NCBI GenBank assembly: GCA_947259795.1 | Contig: CAMYNJ010000162.1 | Location: 1-36,232 of the forward strand | DNA from: an uncultured Alphaproteobacteria bacterium | GTDB taxonomy: Bacteria; Pseudomonadota; Alphaproteobacteria; UBA8366; JADFVY01 | Direction of reading: 5' to 3' | Length of the DNA: 36,232 nt | In this document: piece by piece, positions 1 to 7,912 of the stretch | Layout: every line of letters starts with the position of its first letter | Position numbering within the stretch: position 1 is the first letter of the stretch | Program-made: the position numbers and the translations under genes | Notes under the pieces: generated by a model | Databases searched by the model: none | The model's input: the letters and a program-made list of their open reading frames with translations, nothing else | What the model was told of the DNA's origin: nothing

Positions 1-51
1 CAGCAGAATCAGAACCAGCGCCAGCGGCAGGATCGACAATCCGGCCTGCAT
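1..51 (-). CDS. N-terminal fragment of a possible membrane/exported protein (MQAGLSILPLALVLILL...), truncated by window start
   Basis: ATG on the minus strand at 51 preceded by a purine-rich GGAGGGAGGGAC Shine-Dalgarno-like sequence; hydrophobic N-terminus; runs off the window. Confidence 0.45.
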   Translation of the reverse strand, partial: MQAGLSILPLALVLILL

Positions 52-121
52 GTCCCTCCCTCCACTGTATATGTGCGCCGGTCCGGCGCGCTGCGCATCT
101 AAGCGGGCAGGGGGTTGGTCG

Positions 122-592
122 TCAACCGGGAGCCACAGGCAGAGGGCCCATCGCCTTTACCGCCTCCAGCACGATCGCCGAGCGGATCGAGGCGACGCCG
201 GGCAGTTTCATCAGCCGGTCGAGCACGAAGCGGGAAAAATCGGCGAGGCTGGGCGCAACGACCCGAAGCTGGTAATCCGCATCGCCCGTCACCAGCAGGC
301 ATTCCAGCACCTCGGGCAGTGCGAGGACGGCCTCGTGGAAAATGGCCGCCGGATTTTCGCCGTGCCGTTCCAGCGTCACGCTGACCAGCGCCGTCATATC
401 GAGGCCGAGCGCGGCCTGGTCGAGAAGGACCCGATAGCCCGCGATGGCGCCGCTCTGCTCCAGCCGCGCGAGCCGCCTGGAGCATTGCGAGGGCGACAGG
501 TTCACATGTTCCGACAGGGCGACATTGGACAGCCTGGCGTCCTCCTGCAGCGCCCGGAGGATACCGATGTCGAATGAGTCCAGATCAATCAT
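122..592 (-). CDS. Lrp/AsnC family transcriptional regulator
   Basis: 156 aa; N-terminal HTH (LDSFDIGILRALQEDARLSNVALSEHVNLSPSQCSRRLARLEQSGAIAGYRVLLD) plus C-terminal RAM-like domain. Confidence 0.93.
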   Translation of the reverse strand: MIDLDSFDIGILRALQEDARLSNVALSEHVNLSPSQCSRRLARLEQSGAIAGYRVLLDQAALGLDMTALVSVTLERHGENPAAIFHEAVLALPEVLECLLVTGDADYQLRVVAPSLADFSRFVLDRLMKLPGVASIRSAIVLEAVKAMGPLPVAPG

Positions 593-619
593 TACACGAT
601 AATCGCATATTTAAGGGAA

Positions 620-642
620 AATGTACATGTATCATGCATATT
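620..642. promoter_or_regulatory. Imperfect dyad AATGTACATG-TAT-CATGCATATT between the divergent lrp-like and HPPD genes; candidate operator
   Basis: 10-bp arms match at 8/10 positions around a 3-nt centre in the divergent intergenic region. Confidence 0.4.
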
Positions 643-725
643 GAGCTGGAATCATTACGGACAATGCAAGAAAACGCCATTCGATTCGGCCTATCCTGTC
701 ACCGTAAATGGTGGGAGATTGAGAG

Positions 726-1814
726 ATGGGTTCCGCACATCGTGGCGCGGCTGCGCCGGCTATCGACAGTGTCAATCCAATGGGGACCGACGGCTTCGAG
801 TTCGTCGAGTATACCGCGCCGGACCCCGCCCTGCTGGACAGGCTGTTCAAGCAGATGGGCTTCGTCCGCGCCGCGCGACACCGGTCGAAGGATGTCACGC
901 TGTACCGCCAGGGCGATATCAACTTCATCGTCAATGCGGAGCCCGACAGTTTCGGCCAGCGCTTTGCCGCGGCGCATGGGCCGTCGGCCTGCGCCATGGC
1001 CTTCCGGGTCGCCGACGCCGGCCAAGCCTTCCGCCGCGCGGTGGAACTGGGCGCGACGCCGGTCGAGGGCCGGGTCGGGCCGATGGAGGTCAACATCCCG
1101 GCGGTCGAGGGCATCGGCGGCAGCCTGCTCTATTTCGTCGACCGCTACGGCGAAGGGGGTTCGATCTACGACATCGATTTCGTGCCGCTGGATGACGCGG
1201 CGGACAGCGCCGGCCTGACCTATATCGACCATCTGACCCACAATGTGCGGCGCGGCAACATGGATGAGTGGGCTGGCTTCTACGAGCGGTTGTTCAATTT
1301 CCGCGAGCTCAGATATTTCGACATCGAGGGCAAGCTGACCGGGCTGAAATCGCGCGCCATGGTCAGCCCCTGCGGCAAGATCCGTATCCCGATCAACGAA
1401 TCCGCGGACGACAAATCGCAGATCGAGGAGTTCCTCAGCGACTACCGCGGCGAGGGAATCCAGCATGTGGCGCTGGGGTCGGCCGACATCGCGGCCAGCG
1501 TCGAGGCGTTCGCGGCGCGCGGACTGCGCTTCATGGCCCCGCCGCCCGACACCTATTACGAGGGCGTGGATGCCCGTGTCCCCGGTCATGGCGAGAACCT
1601 GGACGCACTTAAGCGCTACGGCATCCTGATCGACGGCGCCCCGACCCCGGATGGCGGGCGGCTGCTGCAGATCTTCACCGAGACGGTGATCGGCCCGATC
1701 TTCTTCGAGTTGATCCAGCGCAAGGGCGACGAGGGCTTCGGCGAGGGGAATTTCCGCGCGCTCTTCGAATCGATGGAGCAGGACCAGGTGAGGCGCGGCG
1801 TTCTGAAAAGCTGA
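726..1814 (+). CDS. hppD: 4-hydroxyphenylpyruvate dioxygenase
   Basis: 362 aa; VOC-fold dioxygenase with typical HPPD segments ([53 protein letters not shown]-terminal [32 protein letters not shown]). Confidence 0.96.
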   Translation: MGSAHRGAAAPAIDSVNPMGTDGFEFVEYTAPDPALLDRLFKQMGFVRAARHRSKDVTLYRQGDINFIVNAEPDSFGQRFAAAHGPSACAMAFRVADAGQAFRRAVELGATPVEGRVGPMEVNIPAVEGIGGSLLYFVDRYGEGGSIYDIDFVPLDDAADSAGLTYIDHLTHNVRRGNMDEWAGFYERLFNFRELRYFDIEGKLTGLKSRAMVSPCGKIRIPINESADDKSQIEEFLSDYRGEGIQHVALGSADIAASVEAFAARGLRFMAPPPDTYYEGVDARVPGHGENLDALKRYGILIDGAPTPDGGRLLQIFTETVIGPIFFELIQRKGDEGFGEGNFRALFESMEQDQVRRGVLKS

Positions 1815-1818
1815 GCCG

Positions 1819-2250
1819 TTACCCGGCAGGGGCGGGTTGGGCTTCCGCCTGGCGGCGGATCAGGATGTATTCGCGCAGCGTGAACCAGCCGATCAGCAGG
1901 GCGCCGGCGGCCGCGACGTAGATGCGGACGGGCTCGAAATAGGTCATCAGCAGTTCCCCGCCGAAGAGCAGCAGCAGGATCTTGTTGCAGACCGGGCAGG
2001 CGACGCCCAGGAAGGCGAGGATACCGCCCGCGCCCGCGCCCTTGACCGAACAGAAAGGCCGCCGGATGGCGATATAGACGCCGGAGATCGCGGACATCGC
2101 CCCCAGCATGGCGATCTCCCAGCCACCGGCCGGCGTCATGCGCACGAAGAACGGGTTGCCCCACAGCGCCGCCACCGTGCCGAGCAGGACGAAGCTGAGC
2201 AGGGCCACGCCGACCCCGGCGGCAATGCGTTTTGGCGTTACATGCTGCAT
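1819..2250 (-). CDS. Small multi-pass membrane protein with intramembrane-type CPVCNK motif, unknown function
   Basis: 143 aa from ATG at 2250 (MQHVTPKRIAAGVG...); several hydrophobic helices; GVACPVCNKILLLLFGG; the longer ORF start at 2475 adds an arginine-rich non-protein-like extension. Confidence 0.7.
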   Translation of the reverse strand: MQHVTPKRIAAGVGVALLSFVLLGTVAALWGNPFFVRMTPAGGWEIAMLGAMSAISGVYIAIRRPFCSVKGAGAGGILAFLGVACPVCNKILLLLFGGELLMTYFEPVRIYVAAAGALLIGWFTLREYILIRRQAEAQPAPAG

Positions 2251-2582
2251 CCGTTCACTCTCAACCCTTCCACCCGGAAAATCTAGCCGCTCTCGGCCTC
2301 GGCGGCAATCCTCGCGCCGACGTCGCCGATTTCGACGGCTTTCCCGCCCTTGGCCACGCGTTCCTCCTCCACGGTTCCGGCAGCATGCCATCGATCCTGG
2401 CCGACGGACCAAACCATCAACGGAATTTGATCGACTGAATTTGGCCGGATCGCTGGCCGACCGAAAACTCCCCAATTTCGGCGGATTTAACGCCTCTGTG
2501 GGGGTGCATAACAGAAAGATACCATCCCTGAAACACCCTAACTTATTGAAAAAACGCGATTATCTTTATTTCGATCCGCTGA

Positions 2583-2605
2583 GATGTACATAATTTATGT
2601 ACATC
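2583..2605. promoter_or_regulatory. Perfect dyad GATGTACATA-ATT-TATGTACATC; candidate upstream activator site for a sigma-54 activator
   Basis: 10-bp perfect inverted repeat with 3-nt centre, about 107 bp upstream of a sigma-54 -24 element. Confidence 0.65.
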
Positions 2606-2658
2606 GGGGGGAGTCCGGAGGGCCCCGAACATGCGTCCGCCTCGCGACCGCCAAGCCA

Positions 2659-2671
2659 TAATTAATTGAAA
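2659..2671 (-). promoter_or_regulatory. Possible IHF site (minus strand TTTCAATTAATTA)
   Basis: 12/13 match to WATCAANNNNTTR, located between the dyad and the sigma-54 promoter; AT-rich sites match by chance easily. Confidence 0.35.
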
Positions 2672-2711
2672 ACACAAGATTTTTTTTGCGAACTTCGATC
2701 TCGGCAGCCGC

Positions 2712-2728
2712 TGGCACGGAAGTTGCGC
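2712..2728 (+). promoter_or_regulatory. Sigma-54 (RpoN) -24/-12 promoter
   Basis: TGGCACG-GAAG-TTGCG(C) matches TGGCACG-N4-TTGCW with correct spacing, about 40 bp upstream of the ATG at 2769. Confidence 0.8.
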
Positions 2729-2768
2729 ATACTGGTCTTGAGAGCGCATACGCGAACGAGGTGGCGAG

Positions 2769-3176
2769 ATGAACGATACAGCCAACATCCTCATAGTAGA
2801 TGACGAAGAAGTGGTGCGCCTTAGCCAACTTAGAATCCTGGCGGACGCTCATTGCAACGCGGCGGTGGCCTGGAACGGTACCGAAGCGCTGCAGGTGATG
2901 GAGCAGCACCCATTCGACGTCGTGCTGCTCGATCTTCGCATGCCAGGTCTCGACGGCATGTCGGTTCTCAAGACGATCAAGGAGAGATGGCCCGAGAGCG
3001 AGGTGGTCATCATTACCGGTTACCCGTCAATCGAGACCGCCAAGGAAGCGGTCAGGCTCGGCGCCTACAACTATCTGGCCAAGCCTGTCAGCCCGGATGA
3101 CGTTGTCAAAGTCGCCAACGATGCAATGATGAAAAAAAAGTGGGGCCTGCAAAGGGAACGAACGAGCCCGAATTGA
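2769..3176 (+). CDS. Single-domain response regulator (receiver)
   Basis: 135 aa; ILIVDDEEVV, DVVLLDLRMPGLDGM phosphoacceptor region, ITGYPS, LAKPVSPDD; no output domain. Confidence 0.93.
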   Translation: MNDTANILIVDDEEVVRLSQLRILADAHCNAAVAWNGTEALQVMEQHPFDVVLLDLRMPGLDGMSVLKTIKERWPESEVVIITGYPSIETAKEAVRLGAYNYLAKPVSPDDVVKVANDAMMKKKWGLQRERTSPN

Positions 3177-3246
3177 CCCGTTCGGTTCCGGTGCCGGTTT
3201 TCGTCGAAAGACGAATGGCTCCACCCCTCCAGGAAGGAGAATAGTT

Positions 3247-3999
3247 ATGAAAACCTTACACAAAGTTCTGGTGGTTGACGACGATGCGATCGTCGGTCGG
3301 AGTTTCGATAGGGTCCTCGCGGACAAGGGCTATGACGTAAGCACCGCCCTCGATGGCGAGGAGGCCCTGAACAAGTTCAGCGGAGAGGCGTATGACGTCG
3401 TCTTCACCGACATCAAGATGCCGGGCATGGACGGTCTCGAGGTTGCCAGACGGATCAAGGCGAAGTGCCCCTGGACTCCGGTGGTCATCATCACCGGCTA
3501 TGGCACCGAAGAGAACGAGGCCGAGGCCAAGGTACTGGGGGTCAACGGCTTTGTCCGCAAGCCCCTGACGCCGGCGATGATCGAAGGCGTCACGCTGAAG
3601 GCCCTCAAGGAAAATGAGGCTGCCCCCGTTGCCCAGCCGGAAGCGGCGGTGATCGCCGCGCCACAGACCGAAACGGTCATCATGGAGACCGCGGACGTCG
3701 CGGCGGAGCCGGGGGCGCTGAGGAACATCCTGACCTTCGCAGGAAAGGTCAGTCTGTTCGTAGCGGCACCCGTCATCGGGCTGGCCTATGCCCTTCTCCT
3801 GCCCTTCTTCGGGCTCGGCGTGCTGGCTTGGATGGGCGTCCGTGCATTAGCCCGTCACACCATGCTGAAGAACATCGCCCTCTTCGCCGCGGCGCCCTTC
3901 ATCGGGCTGGCCTACGCCCTTCTCCTGCCCTTCGTCGGGCTCGGCCTGCTGGCCTGGATGGGCACCCGGATGCTGATCAAGCAACCCGAGCCGAAGTAG
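3247..3999 (+). CDS. Response regulator with C-terminal duplicated transmembrane hairpin
   Basis: 250 aa; receiver (VLVVDDDAIVG, DVVFTDIKMPGMDGL, VRKPLTP) then a linker and two copies, 42 aa apart, of LFxAAPxIGLAYALLLPFxGLGxLAWMGxRxL; AAGGAG Shine-Dalgarno. Confidence 0.88.
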   Translation: MKTLHKVLVVDDDAIVGRSFDRVLADKGYDVSTALDGEEALNKFSGEAYDVVFTDIKMPGMDGLEVARRIKAKCPWTPVVIITGYGTEENEAEAKVLGVNGFVRKPLTPAMIEGVTLKALKENEAAPVAQPEAAVIAAPQTETVIMETADVAAEPGALRNILTFAGKVSLFVAAPVIGLAYALLLPFFGLGVLAWMGVRALARHTMLKNIALFAAAPFIGLAYALLLPFVGLGLLAWMGTRMLIKQPEPK

Positions 4000-4023
4000 C
4001 CGCGAAGCTCGCATACACCGGCA

Positions 4024-4050
4024 GGCCGCCGCCCCGCGATGGCGGCGGCC
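4024..4050. other. Strong GC hairpin GGCCGCCGCC-ccgcgat-GGCGGCGGCC in an intercistronic region
   Basis: 10-bp perfect inverted repeat with 7-nt loop between the membrane response regulator and the multiheme cytochrome; no T-tract. Confidence 0.6.
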
Positions 4051-4110
4051 GCCTCCAGGGTGGAAGGGACATCCCGGAACGATCTGGTGATTAGGAAGGG
4101 AGCAGGACAA

Positions 4111-5826
4111 ATGGCACGCTCCAGGATCGAAGGCCAAGCCGCAAGCGGCCCATCACACGCAAGCCTTGTCACGGCCGCCGTTGCGGTATTTCTGACACTA
4201 CTCGTCGCGGCATTTCTAACGGCCTCTAGCGCTGTCGGCGCTGATTCCGTAGACGACGAGACATGTCTCGCATGCCACGATTCAGAGGGAATGGAAAAAG
4301 ATCTCGCGAACGGGGAAACCCTCTCGCTGCATATTCGCGGCGACGCCTTCGCAGACTCGTTGCACGGCTGGGTCGGGTGCGCGGGATGCCACGCAAGTGT
4401 CGACCTCGAGACCCATCCCGAAGACAAGACCATAGAGACCCGGCACGCCTATTCCGCTGAATTGTCGCAAGTCTGCTCGGAATGCCATTCGGGCGAAAGC
4501 CTGAAGGACGGCCCGGCACACCACGCGCGTGTGTCGACGGCCGCCGGTGGCCCGGCATGCGCCGAATGTCATGACGTGCATGCCATCACGCCGATGTCGG
4601 AATGGCGGGCGGGTATCGGGGAAACGGCCTACTGCCTTACTTGCCACGGACAGGCCCTCGATATCCGGTTCGAGAGCGGCGAATCCTTCGAGCTGTCCGT
4701 CGATGAGGCGGTGCTCCGCAACTCGGTGCATCTCGACCATGAATGCGCGGACTGCCATAGCGGTTTCTCGAAGGAAGCCCACGAGACGGGGGCCTTTGCG
4801 AGCACGCGTGAACATGTCATTGCGCGGGCCGAGGTCTGCCGCGAATGCCACGAGGAGAAATTCGAGCAGTACGAGGGAAGCATCCATGCCGCTCTGCTTG
4901 ACGGCGGCAACCTTGCGGCCCCGGTCTGCTCGGACTGCCACGGTTCTCATTCGGTCAGCCCCAAGGCCGTTTACGAGACGGTAACCGGCGTGCCCTGCAA
5001 GAAATGCCATGTCAACATCTTCGACGCCTATCTGGGCAGCATGCACGGCCAGGCCCGGAGCGTAGTGGGCCACTTCGAAGCGCCGATCTGCGCGGACTGC
5101 CACCGCGCCCACGAAGTCGGCGCGGCCGCGGCGGGCAACCAGCTGCGGGATGCATGTCTCGGATGCCATGCCGGTGCCATGGATGCCCACCAGGAATGGC
5201 TCCCGAACGCGGCCCTGCATCTCGAGGCAGTTTCGTGCCCGTCCTGCCATGCGCCGCTGGCGCAGCGGCGGGTCGAGCTCAGGCTTTTCGACACCAAGGC
5301 ACAGATGCCGTTTTCGGAGCCGGGCGACGCGCGGCAGTTCGAAAACCAGATCCGTTCCGCCGACGCGGAAGGCGACGGTCTGGATGCGTTCGAGTTGTGG
5401 ACCCTGGTCAGGGATATCAACCGCGAAGGAAAGACGCCCGAAATGACGTTACAGGGGCGTATGGGGGTTCGCACCGGTGCAGATGCCCACCGACTGTCCG
5501 ACAAGGCCGGCGCGGTCAGGGACTGCAGCAGTTGCCATCAGCAGGGCGCCGACCCATTCCAGAGCGTCACGGTGTCCATCGTCGGCCGCGACGGCAGGCC
5601 GGTGCGCTACGACGCCGACAAGGAGGTGCTGAGTTCCCTGATGTCCGTGAATTCGGTGAGCGGGTTCTACGCCATCGGCGGAACGCGCATCAAGCTGCTG
5701 GACGTGTTGCTCGTCTTCGCGTTCCTCGGCGGGATATCCGTGCCGATCGGGCATCTGACATTGAAATGGCTGTTCGGGAAATATCGGAAGAGAGCGCAGG
5801 GGGACGGCGCGTCCCCGGAATCATGA
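4111..5826 (+). CDS. Multiheme cytochrome c (13 CXXCH motifs) with N-terminal signal/anchor and C-terminal TM helix
   Basis: 571 aa from ATG 4111 (MARSRIEG...); CXXCH counted directly: CLACH, CAGCH, CSECH, CAECH, CLTCH, CADCH, CRECH, CSDCH, CKKCH, CADCH, CLGCH, CPSCH, CSSCH; C-terminal LLDVLLVFAFLGGISVPIGHLTL. Confidence 0.95.
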   Translation: MARSRIEGQAASGPSHASLVTAAVAVFLTLLVAAFLTASSAVGADSVDDETCLACHDSEGMEKDLANGETLSLHIRGDAFADSLHGWVGCAGCHASVDLETHPEDKTIETRHAYSAELSQVCSECHSGESLKDGPAHHARVSTAAGGPACAECHDVHAITPMSEWRAGIGETAYCLTCHGQALDIRFESGESFELSVDEAVLRNSVHLDHECADCHSGFSKEAHETGAFASTREHVIARAEVCRECHEEKFEQYEGSIHAALLDGGNLAAPVCSDCHGSHSVSPKAVYETVTGVPCKKCHVNIFDAYLGSMHGQARSVVGHFEAPICADCHRAHEVGAAAAGNQLRDACLGCHAGAMDAHQEWLPNAALHLEAVSCPSCHAPLAQRRVELRLFDTKAQMPFSEPGDARQFENQIRSADAEGDGLDAFELWTLVRDINREGKTPEMTLQGRMGVRTGADAHRLSDKAGAVRDCSSCHQQGADPFQSVTVSIVGRDGRPVRYDADKEVLSSLMSVNSVSGFYAIGGTRIKLLDVLLVFAFLGGISVPIGHLTLKWLFGKYRKRAQGDGASPES

Positions 5827-5874
5827 TGGTCTCGGCCGCGATGGCGGCGCTCTCAAGTGGTAAGGAGAAATAAA

Positions 5875-6424
5875 ATGCAGAAGCTCTATATCCACCCGCT
5901 GCCGGTCAGAATCTGGCATTGGACCAATGCTTCCGGATTCGTTGCGCTGATCCTGACCGGGCTGCAGATCAGGTATATCGGGATGGTCGACCTGATTTCC
6001 TTCGAAGTCGCCGTCAACCTGCACAACTGGATCGGCTTCGTCCTTATCGGAAACTTCTTCGTCTGGCTTCTGTTCTATCTGTTTTCGGACAAGATCAGGG
6101 TCTATCACCCGGAACTCAGCCCGGCGAATCAATGCGCTGCAGAGCATGTCGTACCAGATCATCATGATGCTCATCGTTCCGGTTCAGTTCTACACCGGGC
6201 TGCTGCTGTGGGACGTGACTCGCTTCGCCGGGTCGGTCGCGTTCTTCGGCGGGGTGCGGGTGGTGGACACGGTGCATGTGGTGATCTTCACCTTCTTCGT
6301 GTCGTTCATCATCATCCATGTCTATCTGGCAACGCTAGGCCACACCCGCACGGCGCATATCAAGGCGATGTTCACCGGATATGAGGAAGTCGAGGACGAA
6401 GCGGCGCACCGTCCGCAGTCTTAA
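5875..6424 (+). pseudogene. Cytochrome b (b561/thiosulfate-reductase-type membrane subunit), apparently disrupted by a frameshift or small deletion near 6115-6145
   Basis: N-terminal half MQKLYIHPLPVRIWHWTNASGFVALILTG...NLHNWIGF...KIRVYHPELSPA in one frame; C-terminal half INALQSMSYQIIMMLIVPVQFYTGLLLWDVTRF...VDTVHVVIFTFFVSFIIIHVYLATLGHTRTAHIKAMFTGYEEVEDEAA in the +1 frame. Confidence 0.75.
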
Positions 6425-6442
6425 GTCAGGGCGTCCGACTGT

Positions 6443-6477
6443 TCGCCGGGCCACGCCATGCTGGCTCGGCGATTTTT
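6443..6477 (+). terminator. Rho-independent terminator after the cytochrome operon
   Basis: TCGCCGGGCC-acgccatgct-GGCTCGGCGA stem (one G.U) followed by TTTTT, in the convergent intergenic gap. Confidence 0.82.
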
Positions 6478-6487
6478 CTGCCCCGCA

Positions 6488-7912
6488 TCAAGAGGCTTCG
6501 GATACGTCGTGGCCCGCTTCGTTGCCGCGGATACGGATGTTGTATTTCTTCATGAGCGCCTGGAAATTGGCGCGCTGCATGCCGGTTTCCTCGGCGCTCT
6601 TGGTGACGTTCCAGGCGTTCCTCTTGAGCGCCTCGATGACGAACAGCTTTTCGATATTCTCCACCGATTTCTCGCGGGCGACTTTCTTTATGCGCTTGAG
6701 TTCGTCCCCGGTTCGCGGCACCTCGATATCGAGCCGCGGCATCATATCGATGATGCTTACCAGATGCGCCTGCCGGATGGTCTTGTCGGTGGCCAGGATC
6801 ACCGCGCGTTGAATGGTATTTTCAAGCTCCCGCACATTCCCGGGCCAGTCGTAATTCGTCAGCAGGTTCATGGCGTCCGCAGAAATATCGGTCATTTTCT
6901 TGTCCAGATCCGCGGCGAAAACGTTCAGGAAGTGGAAGGCGAGAGGCGGGATGTCGTCCCTGCGTTCCCGCAGCGGCGGTATCTGGATCGGGAAGATATT
7001 GATGCGGTAAAACAGATCTTCACGGAATGATCCGTCGGCCACCATTGCCTTGAGATCCTTGTTGGTGGCTGTTATCAGCCGGAAATTGGCGCCCTGGGTC
7101 CGGGTATCGCCCACCGCCTTGAATTCCCGTTCCTGGATCACCCGCAGGAGCTTGGCCTGGATCGACAGCGAGATGTTGCCGATCTCGTCCAGGAACAGCG
7201 TCCCGTTGTTCGCGACTTCGAACAGTCCCTTCTTGTTGGCCATCGCACCGGTGAACGCACCCTTGACGTGCCCGAACATCTCGCTCTCCAGCAGGCTCTC
7301 GTTCAGCGAGTTGCAGTCGACGGGGACAAAGGGATTGTCTTTCCGCAGGCTGTTGTAATGTATGGCGCGGGCGATCAATTCCTTGCCGGTTCCGCTTTCG
7401 CCCTGCAGCAGGACGGTGCTGTTGGTGGGCGCGCATTTCGCGATCAGGCGGAAGACGCTCTGCATCTGCGGGCTGGAGCCGATGATATTCTCGAAGCGGT
7501 ATTTGGAGCTGACCTCTGTCTTCAGGTTGAGGTTTTCCTGCAGCAATCGCCGTCGTTCCAGCGCCCGCTCCACGACCAACTCCAGTTCGTCGGGATCGAA
7601 GGGCTTCGGCAGGTAGTCGAAGGCGCCAAGCTTCATGGAGCGCACGGCGGTCTCGATCTGGGAATGCCCCGTCACCATGATGACGTCGACGTCCGGATGC
7701 GTCTCCTTCACCCTCTGAAGCACTTCCATGCCATCGATCTCCGGCATCATGATATCCAGGATCAGGACGTCGTAATCGTTCTCGTCGATCTTCCTGAGGG
7801 CCTCCCAGCCGTCCTGCACGGCCTCCACGTCGTAGTCCCCGCTGCCGAGGATGCGAAGGCAGCTCTGGACGACGATCTCCTCGTCGTCGACGACCAGTAT
7901 CCGGGCGCTCAT
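6488..7912 (-). CDS. Sigma-54-dependent response regulator (NtrC family)
   Basis: Receiver ILVVDDEEIVV/DVLILDIMMPEIDGM; AAA+ GESGTGKE, GAFTGA, GTLFLDEIGN, DWPGNVRELEN; C-terminal Fis-type HTH. ATG at 7912 overlaps the kinase stop (ATGA). Confidence 0.96.
   Translation of the reverse strand: MSARILVVDDEEIVVQSCLRILGSGDYDVEAVQDGWEALRKIDENDYDVLILDIMMPEIDGMEVLQRVKETHPDVDVIMVTGHSQIETAVRSMKLGAFDYLPKPFDPDELELVVERALERRRLLQENLNLKTEVSSKYRFENIIGSSPQMQSVFRLIAKCAPTNSTVLLQGESGTGKELIARAIHYNSLRKDNPFVPVDCNSLNESLLESEMFGHVKGAFTGAMANKKGLFEVANNGTLFLDEIGNISLSIQAKLLRVIQEREFKAVGDTRTQGANFRLITATNKDLKAMVADGSFREDLFYRINIFPIQIPPLRERRDDIPPLAFHFLNVFAADLDKKMTDISADAMNLLTNYDWPGNVRELENTIQRAVILATDKTIRQAHLVSIIDMMPRLDIEVPRTGDELKRIKKVAREKSVENIEKLFVIEALKRNAWNVTKSAEETGMQRANFQALMKKYNIRIRGNEAGHDVSEAS

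Noticed and set aside
2251-2475. N-terminal extension of the CPVCNK membrane protein ORF
   Set aside because: Arginine-rich, non-conserved-looking sequence; the ATG at 2250 gives a clean membrane protein start.
4282-5250. 322-aa minus-strand ORF antisense to the multiheme cytochrome
   Set aside because: The plus strand has 13 in-frame CXXCH motifs; the antisense ORF has no domain features.
5875-6424. Programmed ribosomal frameshift in cytochrome b
   Set aside because: No slippery heptamer or downstream structure evident at the junction, and family knowledge suggests missing sequence, so deletion or assembly error is more likely.
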